NCBI GenBank assembly: GCA_038746745.1
Contig: JBCDKJ010000001.1
Location: 186,001-250,000 of the forward strand
Reading direction: 5' to 3'
Length of the DNA: 64,000 bases
DNA from: JANQIO01 sp038746745
GTDB taxonomy: Bacteria > Pseudomonadota > Gammaproteobacteria > Pseudomonadales > Halieaceae
Shown: one piece after another, positions 53,533 through 61,384 of the stretch
Layout: every line of letters starts with the position of its first letter
How positions within the stretch are numbered: position 1 is the stretch's first letter
Notes under the pieces: generated by a model
What the model was told of the DNA's origin: nothing
Seen by the model: only the letters and a program-made list of their open reading frames with translations
Databases searched by the model: none
Program-made: the position numbers and the translations under genes

Positions 53533-53887
53533 TTCACGCACTCTCCTGATACTGCGTCGACCGCCTTATGACAGTGGACGCAACAAATCCGCCGTCGATA
53601 TGGCCCTGGCATTGACCGTATTCGATATCCCCGTTGATATGCTGTTTCTTGGTGACGGGGTGTGGCAGCTATTGCCAGATCAAGAGGTTAAGGTCACGCC
53701 GGCCAAGAGCATGCAGAAAACCCTGGCATCTTTTCCACTCTACGACGTTGATCAGCTTTACGCCGAAGCCGAGGCCCTTGAGCAACGCAACCTGAACGCA
53801 GCGAGTCTGCCGCACAGCGTTCAAGCGATACCACGACAGGACCTGGGCGAGTTTTGCTCATCGTTCCGACAGGTGCTGGTGTTCTAG
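53525..53887 (+). CDS. tusC: Sulfurtransferase complex subunit TusC
   Basis: A 120-residue DsrF-family subunit with RTLLILRRPPYDSGRNKSAV split over the N-terminus and MLFLGDGVWQLL in the core. It is structural in the TusBCD hexamer and, as usual for TusC, carries no catalytic Cys in the TusD position. The ATG at 53525 lies inside the end of tusD, and the stop overlaps the tusB GTG, so all three are coupled. Confidence 0.93.
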   Translation: MDSSRTLLILRRPPYDSGRNKSAVDMALALTVFDIPVDMLFLGDGVWQLLPDQEVKVTPAKSMQKTLASFPLYDVDQLYAEAEALEQRNLNAASLPHSVQAIPRQDLGEFCSSFRQVLVF

Positions 53888-54174
53888 TGGTTTTGCACAC
53901 CGTGAACCAGAACAGCAATCTGCTGGATGATTGCCTGACGGTGGCAGCGCCCGGCGACAGCCTTTTGCTGTTACAAAACGGCGTTTACGCACTGCAAACA
54001 CGGCAGGACGAGCTGCAGACTGCGAGCACCTCAGGCATAGCGCTGTACGTGCTTAGCGATGATCTAAAGGCGCGCGGGCTATCCTCTGCTGGTGACGACA
54101 CCATTCAATCGGCGGACTATGAAGACTTCGTCGATCTGGTAGTCGCCGCAGATCGGGTAATCGCCTGGCATTGA
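53887..54174 (+). CDS. tusB: Sulfurtransferase complex subunit TusB
   Basis: A 95-residue DsrH-family subunit. It starts (M)VLHTVNQNSNLLDDCLTVA and contains DSLLLLQNGVYAL, with the closing ADRVIAWH. The GTG at 53887 shares its first base with the tusC stop, so translation is coupled. It completes the TusBCD complex. Confidence 0.92.
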   Translation: MVLHTVNQNSNLLDDCLTVAAPGDSLLLLQNGVYALQTRQDELQTASTSGIALYVLSDDLKARGLSSAGDDTIQSADYEDFVDLVVAADRVIAWH

Positions 54175-54181
54175 AAGCTAG

Positions 54182-54499
54182 ATGACCGTGGCGGCAAAGA
54201 CTGATAAAGAAGGCTTCCTGCAAAATGCGGACGCCTGGACACCTGCTGTCGCAGAGCAGTTGGCGCGCGCCGAAGGCATAACCCTGTCTCCCGAACACTG
54301 GGAAATCCTGAATCTGCTACGCAGCTTTTACCGAGCCTATGACGCCTCGCCGGCCAACCGAGCGCTGGTGAAATACGTGCGTCAGCACCTCGGTGAAGAA
54401 AAGGGCCGCAGCATCTATCTGATGGCCCTGTTTCCAGGAAGTCCCGCCAAGATTGGCAGCAAAATTGCCGGGTTGCCCAAACCGGATAACTGCCTGTGA
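54182..54499 (+). CDS. tusE: Sulfur carrier TusE (DsrC family)
   Basis: A 105-residue DsrC-like carrier. The flexible C-terminal arm ends GLPKPDNCL with the conserved penultimate Cys that accepts sulfur from TusBCD and hands it to MnmA. The helix-turn-helix core (LSPEHWEILNLLRSFYRAY) and the DsrC-like N-terminus KEGFLQNADAW are present. Only one Cys is in the arm, which fits TusE and not the dissimilatory DsrC, which needs two. It lies 7 bp after tusB. Confidence 0.94.
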   Translation: MTVAAKTDKEGFLQNADAWTPAVAEQLARAEGITLSPEHWEILNLLRSFYRAYDASPANRALVKYVRQHLGEEKGRSIYLMALFPGSPAKIGSKIAGLPKPDNCL

Positions 54500-54512
54500 G
54501 GCGGACGCTGTA

Positions 54513-55601
54513 GTGCTGAGCGTTCAGCCAGAGCAATACGAGTCGCTGTTCAAGGCAAAGTGTGACCTTGTCGAGAAACACTTCATCGCGCGTGGCGCGC
54601 CCGCCGCCTTGCGGATTCCCTCACCACCGCTGGCCTACCGCATGCGCGCTGAATTCAGGCTATGGCACCAAGGCGACGATCTTTTCTATGCCATGTTTGA
54701 TCGCCCTTCACCGAAAACGCCCATACGCATCGACACATTCCCCATTGCGTGCGAGCGCATCCAGGACTGCATGCCGCGACTGCTATCCGCACTCATCGGC
54801 AGCCCCGAGCTTCGTCGAAAGGTATTTCAGGCGGAGTTCCTATCCACGCTGACTGGCGAACTGCTAGTGACGCTGGCATACCATCGTCCTATTGATGATG
54901 CCTGGGAGGCCGCCGCCGGCGAACTCGCGACCGAACTAAATGCCAGCATCGTTGGACGCTCGCGCGGTGAAAAGCGCGTTTGCGGGAAAGACTATGTGTT
55001 GGAAACGTTACCGCTGGCCGCAGGCCCCATGCACTATCGTCAGTACGAACAGGCCTTTACCCAACCCAATGCTACCGTCAATTGCGCCATGATAGATTGG
55101 GCCTGTCAGCAGGCGGGGCAGCAACAACAGGATTTGCTGGAACTTTATTGCGGTAATGGCAACTTTACGCTCCCACTGGCGGCGCATTTTCGCCATGTGT
55201 TAGCAACGGAGATATCGAAATCTTCGATTCAGGCCGCTACCGCCAATCAGCAGATGAACAACATTTATAACCTGGCGTTTGCTCGCTTGTCTGCCGAGGA
55301 CATGAGCCAGGCAATGGCTGGCGCCAGACGATTCCGCCGTCTCGCCGACCTGCAACCACCTCTGGAAGCGCATAGGTTTACAACGCTGTTTGTAGACCCA
55401 CCGCGAGCCGGTCTCGACCCCGCCACGCTGTCTCTGGCACGCCAGTTTCAGCGCGTTATCTACATTTCATGCAATCCCGATAGCCTGCTGGCCAATCTGG
55501 AAGCACTTGGCAATGACTTTCGCGTCCGCAGCTTTGCCCTGTTCGATCAGTTTCCCTACACCCACCATATGGAAGCCGGGGTTCTGCTGGAGGCAAACTA
55601 G
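54513..55601 (+). CDS. trmA: tRNA (uracil-5-)-methyltransferase TrmA
   Basis: A 362-residue SAM-dependent enzyme that makes m5U54 in the T loop of tRNA. The SAM motif is LELYCGNGNFTLPLA, the catalytic Cys lies in VIYISCNPDSLLANL, and DPPRAGLDP and the C-terminal FPYTHHMEAGVLLE are family signatures. I start at the GTG (54513), with GAGGCGG upstream. A longer frame runs back into tusE and is not needed. The 13-bp gap to tusE suggests co-transcription. Confidence 0.95.
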   Translation: MLSVQPEQYESLFKAKCDLVEKHFIARGAPAALRIPSPPLAYRMRAEFRLWHQGDDLFYAMFDRPSPKTPIRIDTFPIACERIQDCMPRLLSALIGSPELRRKVFQAEFLSTLTGELLVTLAYHRPIDDAWEAAAGELATELNASIVGRSRGEKRVCGKDYVLETLPLAAGPMHYRQYEQAFTQPNATVNCAMIDWACQQAGQQQQDLLELYCGNGNFTLPLAAHFRHVLATEISKSSIQAATANQQMNNIYNLAFARLSAEDMSQAMAGARRFRRLADLQPPLEAHRFTTLFVDPPRAGLDPATLSLARQFQRVIYISCNPDSLLANLEALGNDFRVRSFALFDQFPYTHHMEAGVLLEAN

Positions 55602-55602
55602 C

Positions 55603-56496
55603 TCAAACGCGAATACCGAAATCCATCAGCGGCCTGCCTAGCACCTCATCCAGGCGCTCTGCATCCTTCGCATTGATTTCAATGAGCCTGAGACGCTGCT
55701 CTCTGTAGACATCTTTTTTGCGCAGCTTGAGGGACAGTCGCTCCGGCGGCTCTTCGCTTTCCCAGCATTCAATATAGACGCGAGCCGCCGGCAAATAAAA
55801 ATCGGCATACAACAGCTCTTCCACTGGCAGCGCGCGCTGATGAGCATGGGCGAGTTGTGCGAGATAGAGCCAGTTGCAGACCTTAAGCTCTAGCACTGTT
55901 TCCAGGGCGTGTCCGTCCAGGCCTACCAGCTCTGTCAGATTTGCCGCCGCGAACAGGTCGTCAGCAGGCGCATCGGGCGCGGGTGGCTCACCGGCATCGC
56001 TATAGGCCATCAGCTCTCGATGAATAACTGGATGGTCAACGATATCGGGTGGCCAGCTTACATAAAACGCCCCCGAGTTCTCGCTTTCCTCCTGTTGGCC
56101 ACCGAGACGCTTACCCTGCTCCGTGAGCTCCCAACCCAGTACCGAGTGCACCTGCAGACCCATTTCTCCCAGGGCTCGGTTAATTTCTCGTGGGTGCAGA
56201 CGCGGAAAGTAGCGCTTGAGGTCCGAGGCTGAAACACGCTGATTGGATTCGATAGCGCTCAGCAGTGGGTGCTCAACGAGGCTTGACGGCCACACAATAT
56301 AGCGTCCATAACGCTGGCTATCGACGTAATCGCCGCCTTCGTACTCTCCCTTGTGGGTCAACAGCCAGCTCTCTTCATGACGCTGAATCCAACCATAGTC
56401 CTTCAAGGTGGCGAACAGCTGCTGCGCGGGCAGGTCCAGCTTGCGCGCCAGAGCAGACGTTGAAAGGCGATCACTCTCCTGGGCGTTGCTTTCCAA
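55603..56496 (-). CDS. Unknown protein: two winged-helix-like repeats and a PD-(D/E)XK-like C-terminus
   Basis: A 297-residue protein of unrecognised function. Two related modules occur at about 10-76 and 85-156. Each ends in a W..LT..G element, then a W-P..IV/LVEHP segment (YIVWPSSLVEHP and YVSWPPDIVDHP). The C-terminal third has YADFYLP, VYIECWESEE and then LRKKDVYREQRLRLIEIN, with Asp232, Glu243 and Lys258-261 in the order of a PD-(D/E)XK active site, then LDEVLGRPLMDFGI. I infer a DNA-binding nuclease or derivative. Activity is unproven. It converges with trmA and lies 10 bp after the dUTPase gene's stop. Confidence 0.65.
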   Translation of the reverse strand: MESNAQESDRLSTSALARKLDLPAQQLFATLKDYGWIQRHEESWLLTHKGEYEGGDYVDSQRYGRYIVWPSSLVEHPLLSAIESNQRVSASDLKRYFPRLHPREINRALGEMGLQVHSVLGWELTEQGKRLGGQQEESENSGAFYVSWPPDIVDHPVIHRELMAYSDAGEPPAPDAPADDLFAAANLTELVGLDGHALETVLELKVCNWLYLAQLAHAHQRALPVEELLYADFYLPAARVYIECWESEEPPERLSLKLRKKDVYREQRLRLIEINAKDAERLDEVLGRPLMDFGIRV

Positions 56497-56505
56497 GACT
56501 TCGTT

Positions 56506-57150
56506 CTACCCAGTCACGCTGGCGTAGCGCTCCGACAGCGCTGCATAGACCGCTTCTGCGTAGTCCGGAGCGTCACTATCGAGCGATGCCGCCATCTCGG
56601 CGAGGTGCTCGTTGTCTTCTCTGCCATCCCAGACTTTTAGGTAGGTTCCTTCCTGGTAGCCATGATCCTGGCGAAAAAAGTTCAGTACGTTTTTGCCTAC
56701 ATAGGCACGGTAAAGTGCATCGTAATCGAGCCCTGACGCGGTCATCAGGTCCCAGAACCTGCCGGGACAGAAGCTGAGTGACTCCAGGCTATGTTGCGCC
56801 AGTGCCTCAGTTGCCTCGCGAACCTGCGTGTGCGCTGGCACGTGTGCCGCCAGTGTATGCAGGATGTTGTCCGCCACATCTTCAATTGACGCACCTGTAG
56901 CCAGCTGCTGAGCCAGGAGTGCACTCATACCGAAATGCCAGATATCAATCACCTCCAGCTGCACCTGCTCCAGATCGGGTGTCTGCTTTTTCCACCATTT
57001 GTAACCAAAGTGATCCATCAACTCGCCCGCTTCAATCCAGATAGCGCGATACCACTCGAAGCCCTGAGTCGACCAGTCTGGATGCACACGCTGGTTCATG
57101 CGGTCCTGCATACCCAGCATGGTAATCAGAGTTTGACGAGGAATACTCAT
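56506..57150 (-). CDS. dUTP diphosphatase, all-alpha (dUTPase-2) type
   Basis: A 214-residue helical nucleotide pyrophosphatase of the dimeric dUTPase/MazG-related superfamily. The metal-binding acidic set appears as WIEAGELMDHFG and EVIDIWHFGMS, with KWWKKQ between them. It hydrolyses dUTP to dUMP, keeping uracil out of DNA and feeding dTMP synthesis. Its start overlaps the mscK-like stop by 4 bp, which is unusual company for a dUTPase. Confidence 0.85.
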   Translation of the reverse strand: MSIPRQTLITMLGMQDRMNQRVHPDWSTQGFEWYRAIWIEAGELMDHFGYKWWKKQTPDLEQVQLEVIDIWHFGMSALLAQQLATGASIEDVADNILHTLAAHVPAHTQVREATEALAQHSLESLSFCPGRFWDLMTASGLDYDALYRAYVGKNVLNFFRQDHGYQEGTYLKVWDGREDNEHLAEMAASLDSDAPDYAEAVYAALSERYASVTG

Positions 57151-60100
57151 GCCGATCCGCTCTTAACAGCCTCAAGGGCCGCTGCGCTGTCACTGTGCAA
57201 AAACACCTCCAGAGGTCCCTGGGTATTCAAGTGCACGTCCCGTTGCGGGAACGCAATCACAATGCCTGCAGCGTTGTATTTATCATTAATCGTGTTTCGC
57301 AGTTCGCTGCCAACAAACAGTCGACGATCCAGAGATGGCAGGTAGCAGCGAAGGTTGAGCGTCAGCGCGGAATCACCGAACGCATCGAACGTAATAAACG
57401 GCTCCGGATCCGCCAGCACGTCAGGATGTTCTTTGGCGGCGTCCAGCGCTATCTGCATGGCTTTAGGCACGTCGCTGCCATAGGCGACCCCTATCTCTAC
57501 CACGAGTCGGGTTTGCTGATCTGACAGCGACCAGTTCAACAGGCGACCGGTAATGAACTCTTTGTTTGGCACCAACAGCTCCTTGCCGTCCCAATCACGC
57601 ACCGTGGTTGCGCGCATCCGGATTTTCGTAACAGAACCCGATGTCTCGCCGACCGTAATGATGTCGCCCACACGAATAGGCTGCTCAAACAGCAGGATAA
57701 TACCGCTGATGAAGTTGGCGACAATTTCCTGCAAACCGAAGCCAATACCCACACTGAGGGCAGCCACTGCCCACTGGATCTGTGACCAGCTCGCACCGAG
57801 CATGCCCAGCACGACAATGACAAACACAGAAATCAGCACATAGCGCATCAGCGTCACAGTGGCATATACCGTACCCGCCGCCAGCTCGACTTTCTGGCGC
57901 AAAAACAAATCCAGCAGCGATGGCAGTCGCTGCGTAGCTACGTAGCCCGCAAAGGTGACCAGCAACACTTTACCAATATCCAGCGGCGATACCGCCGAGC
58001 GAGTCTCCACGCCCGCGACCAGCTTGGTCGTGGTCCATAGCTCGATAGAGTCCAGGATGCCCAACGCAGGAATCAAGTCACTCCAGACCCCCCAGATGCC
58101 AACCAGTGCCAGCACGACGAGCACGGTGTTCAGCAAGTTGCGGCCTTCATTGTCCAGCTCGTCAGGGTCCAGTATGTCGTAGTCTGCTGGCAACGCAGCA
58201 TCTTTGTCTGGATTCTCTGCGGCCTCGCGCGCCTTTTGCAGGGCCGCCTGCCGCTCCCGTTCAATCAGTCGCTTGCGCATTAGCCGCAGCCATCGGACAC
58301 CAAACTCGTGTAGCAGCAGCAGGCCAACAAAAAGCGAGAGTGTCCCGACCAGAGACGACAGGAAGCCAATGGCAGTATGGGTATAGCCCAGCAAAATGCA
58401 CACGACCAGCACCAGTGGAAGTACGGTTAGCAAATAGCGCAGGAAGCGACCGATGAGCGACTGACGATTGCTATTGCCGAGCTTGATGATCTTTGCTAGT
58501 TGACCCTGCGCAAGGCTGGGGGTTTGCATAAAGAAGCGGGACAGTGAAAGCAGTGCGACCATCAGTGAAACGCTGGCAAACACAGACTGCCCTTCCTGCA
58601 GCTGTGTCTGGTTGGCAACAATGGCGAGAAATGTCGCCGGGATAAACACCAGCTCCAGTTGCAGGACCTTCGCTTCAAGCCGAGTAGCGGCTGCATGCCC
58701 CCACATGAAGTGTTCCCGGACCAGCCCTTTCGGGCTCATCAGATGGCGTAGCAGTTCCATGCCAAAGAAGTAGCCACTCAGGCGCGTCAGCGCGTGGCCC
58801 ACGGCCGCCTCCGTGCGACCTTCAAAGCTCACCAGATCAAGGGCGGCGCCCAGCGTCGCTGAAAGCAGCGGCCATGTTGCCGCAAGCATTGCCGTGTAGA
58901 GCATCGCCTCCGCGGTAGCGCTGAAGCTATCACGTTCCACCTGGCCAACGAATTCGCTGGTTTTTGCGAGCCTTTCACGAAGCAGGCCCCGACAGCGCAG
59001 CAGCACGATGACCAATAGCAGTATTGCGGGATACAAGGCGCTGCCCAGAATGGCAGACGGCAATGCGGAGACTACGTTCCACCAGACCGCAGGGGACAGT
59101 ATCGTCCCTAGTTCTCCGGGCAGCGGCGCTAAGGTTTTAAAGGAAAACGCCGGGGAGCTGCGAATCCATAGCAGCCGCTCGGAGATAAAGTCTCGATAGG
59201 TGCTGGCAGCTGTTTCGACGCGTCTTATGGCGAAATCGAGATCACCCAGTGCTCTAAGATAACGGGTTTCCACATCCAGTGCCGTGGTGACGAGATCGCG
59301 GCGCGTTCGCGCGAGCTCGATCATATCCTTGCGAATGTCCGAGACTTCCTCCTCCGACAAGCCCTCCATCCGCCCGTCGACGTAGTTCCCCAGCGACTGC
59401 AGGCTGCGACGCTCATCTTCCAGGCGCAGCTGTTTGAGACTTGCGTCAGAAATGAGCCGGTCACGCTGAACCACTTCTGCGCGGCTGTAAAGCGGCTTGG
59501 GAAGGCGAGACTGCTGCTCTCTCAAAATGCGACCCAGCGCCTCACTCATCCCCAGCACCTCCAGTTTCCGCTTGATGCTCTCCAGGTCGTTCTCAAAGCG
59601 TACGGCCTGTTCAGTCGCCTGCAGTTCGCTCTGCTTGAGCTCCTCCAGGGCCGAGGTGCGCACGGCGACATCGGCGGACAACAGGGTGTTGGCGGTAGCC
59701 AGTTCGCGGATTTCGGGGTGTGCATCCGCCACTTTTTGCTGGGTAGACGCCACTTCGGATAACGCCTGCTTAGCCTGCTGCTGCTGTAATTCCAGGCCGG
59801 CCGCATCGTACACGCGGATGCGTTCTCTTAAACGCTCTGTATCAAACGCGAGGCGGTCTCGCTGTGCCCGGATGAGCTGTTCGCGCACCGGCCGACTGAG
59901 CAACTCCGCCTCCAGGCGAGCCTTAGTCGCAGTCAGCGCCGCGGACTGCGCTGCTTGCAGCCAGCCCTGTGCCTGCACTTCCGCAGCAGATGCGCCTTCG
60001 GCGGCACCAGAGAGTGAGTCTGTTTCATCAATCAGCTTTTGCGTATCGGCGATCTCTGCTCTCAGTGCCTCCACCGTATCGCTCTGGGAACTTGCACGTT

Positions 60101-60530
60101 TTGCCAGCCGAGCGGCCTGCTCTTCCATCGTCTTCAGCGCAGTCTTATCGGCCTGCACCTGCTGCTCGGCGGCCTCTACCGTCAGGTTTTTTGGCAGAGC
60201 AACGGTTTTGCCCTCGGCCTCATTGACGTCTTCTTCAAGTGCCTCTGTAATCTGCCGAGCTTCTTCAGCGGCACTATCCAGCGCCCGCTTGAATACGGCC
60301 TCCTGCTTGCGCTGTTCTGACAGGATTTTAGTTTGCGCCGCTATGCGCCCGTAGATATCCAGTAACGCGCTGCGCTGCTCTTCACTTAATGCAGCATCGT
60401 TATTAGCGGCGTCTCGAGCAGCCTCTAGTGCTACCTTGTCTGGCAGTGAAGCGTTCGCGTTTTGGGCTGTTGCCTGCATCGGCAGCAGGCAGCTCAGAAC
60501 GAGCGCTGCGATAGGCAATGCGCGCTTCAT
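57147..60530 (-). CDS. MscK/KefA-type mechanosensitive channel of the MscS family
   Basis: About 1127 residues. A signal peptide (ALPIAALVLSCLLPMQATAQ) leads into a large periplasmic coiled-coil domain of about 450 residues rich in Glu, Ala and Gln. About ten membrane helices follow, then the conserved pore and cytosolic MscS domain: GIGFGLQEIVANFISG, FEQPIRVGDII, VPNKEFITGRLLNW, and a beta-barrel end. The length is like that of E. coli MscK (1120 aa). It releases solutes under hypo-osmotic stress. I start at the ATG at 60530, with GGGGAAA upstream. The upstream ATG would put nine polar residues before the signal peptide. Confidence 0.92.
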   Translation of the reverse strand: MKRALPIAALVLSCLLPMQATAQNANASLPDKVALEAARDAANNDAALSEEQRSALLDIYGRIAAQTKILSEQRKQEAVFKRALDSAAEEARQITEALEEDVNEAEGKTVALPKNLTVEAAEQQVQADKTALKTMEEQAARLAKRASSQSDTVEALRAEIADTQKLIDETDSLSGAAEGASAAEVQAQGWLQAAQSAALTATKARLEAELLSRPVREQLIRAQRDRLAFDTERLRERIRVYDAAGLELQQQQAKQALSEVASTQQKVADAHPEIRELATANTLLSADVAVRTSALEELKQSELQATEQAVRFENDLESIKRKLEVLGMSEALGRILREQQSRLPKPLYSRAEVVQRDRLISDASLKQLRLEDERRSLQSLGNYVDGRMEGLSEEEVSDIRKDMIELARTRRDLVTTALDVETRYLRALGDLDFAIRRVETAASTYRDFISERLLWIRSSPAFSFKTLAPLPGELGTILSPAVWWNVVSALPSAILGSALYPAILLLVIVLLRCRGLLRERLAKTSEFVGQVERDSFSATAEAMLYTAMLAATWPLLSATLGAALDLVSFEGRTEAAVGHALTRLSGYFFGMELLRHLMSPKGLVREHFMWGHAAATRLEAKVLQLELVFIPATFLAIVANQTQLQEGQSVFASVSLMVALLSLSRFFMQTPSLAQGQLAKIIKLGNSNRQSLIGRFLRYLLTVLPLVLVVCILLGYTHTAIGFLSSLVGTLSLFVGLLLLHEFGVRWLRLMRKRLIERERQAALQKAREAAENPDKDAALPADYDILDPDELDNEGRNLLNTVLVVLALVGIWGVWSDLIPALGILDSIELWTTTKLVAGVETRSAVSPLDIGKVLLVTFAGYVATQRLPSLLDLFLRQKVELAAGTVYATVTLMRYVLISVFVIVVLGMLGASWSQIQWAVAALSVGIGFGLQEIVANFISGIILLFEQPIRVGDIITVGETSGSVTKIRMRATTVRDWDGKELLVPNKEFITGRLLNWSLSDQQTRLVVEIGVAYGSDVPKAMQIALDAAKEHPDVLADPEPFITFDAFGDSALTLNLRCYLPSLDRRLFVGSELRNTINDKYNAAGIVIAFPQRDVHLNTQGPLEVFLHSDSAAALEAVKSGSA

Positions 60531-60789
60531 CAAGATATTTCCCCGGGGCGTTCTCAATGCCGAGATATTATGGAATTTATCTGAATATTACGAGCCGACG
60601 CAGGCACCGCTCAGCGCCGCGTGCAGCGCCAGGAGCGCACATCACGTTATCGGTTAGTCAGTACTGCAGCCTGATCTGAAGCTCAGAGGCTGGATGGCGT
60701 CGAGGGCCAAACACATGGCATCCAGGGTCATGGGTGATCACCGAGCTATTGCTTACTGTGGCGATGTACACATTGATGAGGGATTCACC

Positions 60790-60972
60790 ATGCCTGACTC
60801 ACTCCACAGTCTGCTCCATCTAATCGATATCGCACTGCTTGTGATCATCGCCAGTACGCCGGTCTTTCTTGGCGCCATGAAAAAGGTACTCATCGACGCC
60901 TGGGGGCTGGTCTTCAAAGGTCGAGAGGCCACGAAGGACCTCGCGCCTGTGGTGTGCACAAACGACGCCTAG
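60790..60972 (+). CDS. Small (60-residue) single-pass membrane protein
   Basis: The frame starts MPDSLHSLLHLIDIALLV and contains one long hydrophobic segment (IDIALLVIIASTPVFLGAM), then a basic/acidic tail ending CTNDA. GAGGGA stands just before the ATG at 60790. No family is recognised. It is between the mscK-like gene and the photosynthesis puh operon, with no visible partner. In-frame extension upstream is polar and has no ribosome-binding site. Confidence 0.55.
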   Translation: MPDSLHSLLHLIDIALLVIIASTPVFLGAMKKVLIDAWGLVFKGREATKDLAPVVCTNDA

Positions 60973-61175
60973 ATCTGAGTTTATGGTCTCTCCCGCTTGC
61001 GAGAGACCTGCTCAGGCAGCGTTATCAGCCTTTCTATTTAATTAAAAAGTTAATGGAATCATAATCTTATGGATTATATCTAAGAGAGTTACGAGGCGTG
61101 AGACAGTACCGTCGTCTTGTTGGCCTAAATCCTGATGCAGGGTCCGGAAATAAATGACAAAAACAAGGCACGGAG

Positions 61176-61218
61176 TGTCCATATGCATTGACTTGTCTTG
61201 TGTAAATATAAATTGACA
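61176..61218. promoter_or_regulatory. Tandem TGT-N12-ACA (PpsR/CrtJ-type) sites
   Basis: Site 2 (61201-61218) is TGT, 12 bases, ACA exactly, the consensus for the PpsR/CrtJ repressor of photosynthesis genes. Site 1 (61176-61193) is TGT, 12 bases, ACT, one base off. They are 7 bp apart, close to the spacing at which PpsR binds pairs cooperatively in Rhodobacter. Site 2 overlaps the -35 element, so a bound repressor would block RNA polymerase. Confidence 0.7.
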
Positions 61219-61241
61219 ATCTTTGCTGTGACGCCTAAATT
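61213..61241 (+). promoter_or_regulatory. Consensus sigma-70 promoter of the puh operon
   Basis: A perfect TTGACA (61213-61218), a 17-bp spacer and TAAATT (61236-61241). The TTGACA is the right half of PpsR-like site 2. It would start RNA about 135 bp before lhaA. Confidence 0.7.
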
Positions 61242-61384
61242 TAGGGAGGAAATACGACACACAGATGGGAGTCTGCCTCTAGCTGGGCGATGCAATAGCA
61301 CCGCACACTGAGCGCTAGTAATGAGTCAAGTCAGACAAGTCAGAACAGTCGCGCGAGCCGCTGCGCGCAGACATATGTGTGGCC

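Larger units (their letters stand above)
60973..61384. other. Upstream control region of the puh operon
   Basis: About 400 bp, markedly AT-rich from 61040 to 61250. It holds the PpsR-like site pair and the promoter described separately. A 144-bp leader follows, with a GGGAGG run (61243-61248) not placed to serve the lhaA start. No credible gene is present. Confidence 0.6.

Noticed and set aside
59497..60354. 285-residue plus-strand frame inside the mscK-like gene
   Set aside because: Its Ser/Ala/Arg/Cys-rich composition is the complement of the coiled-coil region of a clearly real gene.
61042..61260. 72-residue minus-strand frame before lhaA
   Set aside because: It lies over the promoter and PpsR-like sites in AT-rich DNA, with no ribosome-binding site and no family resemblance.
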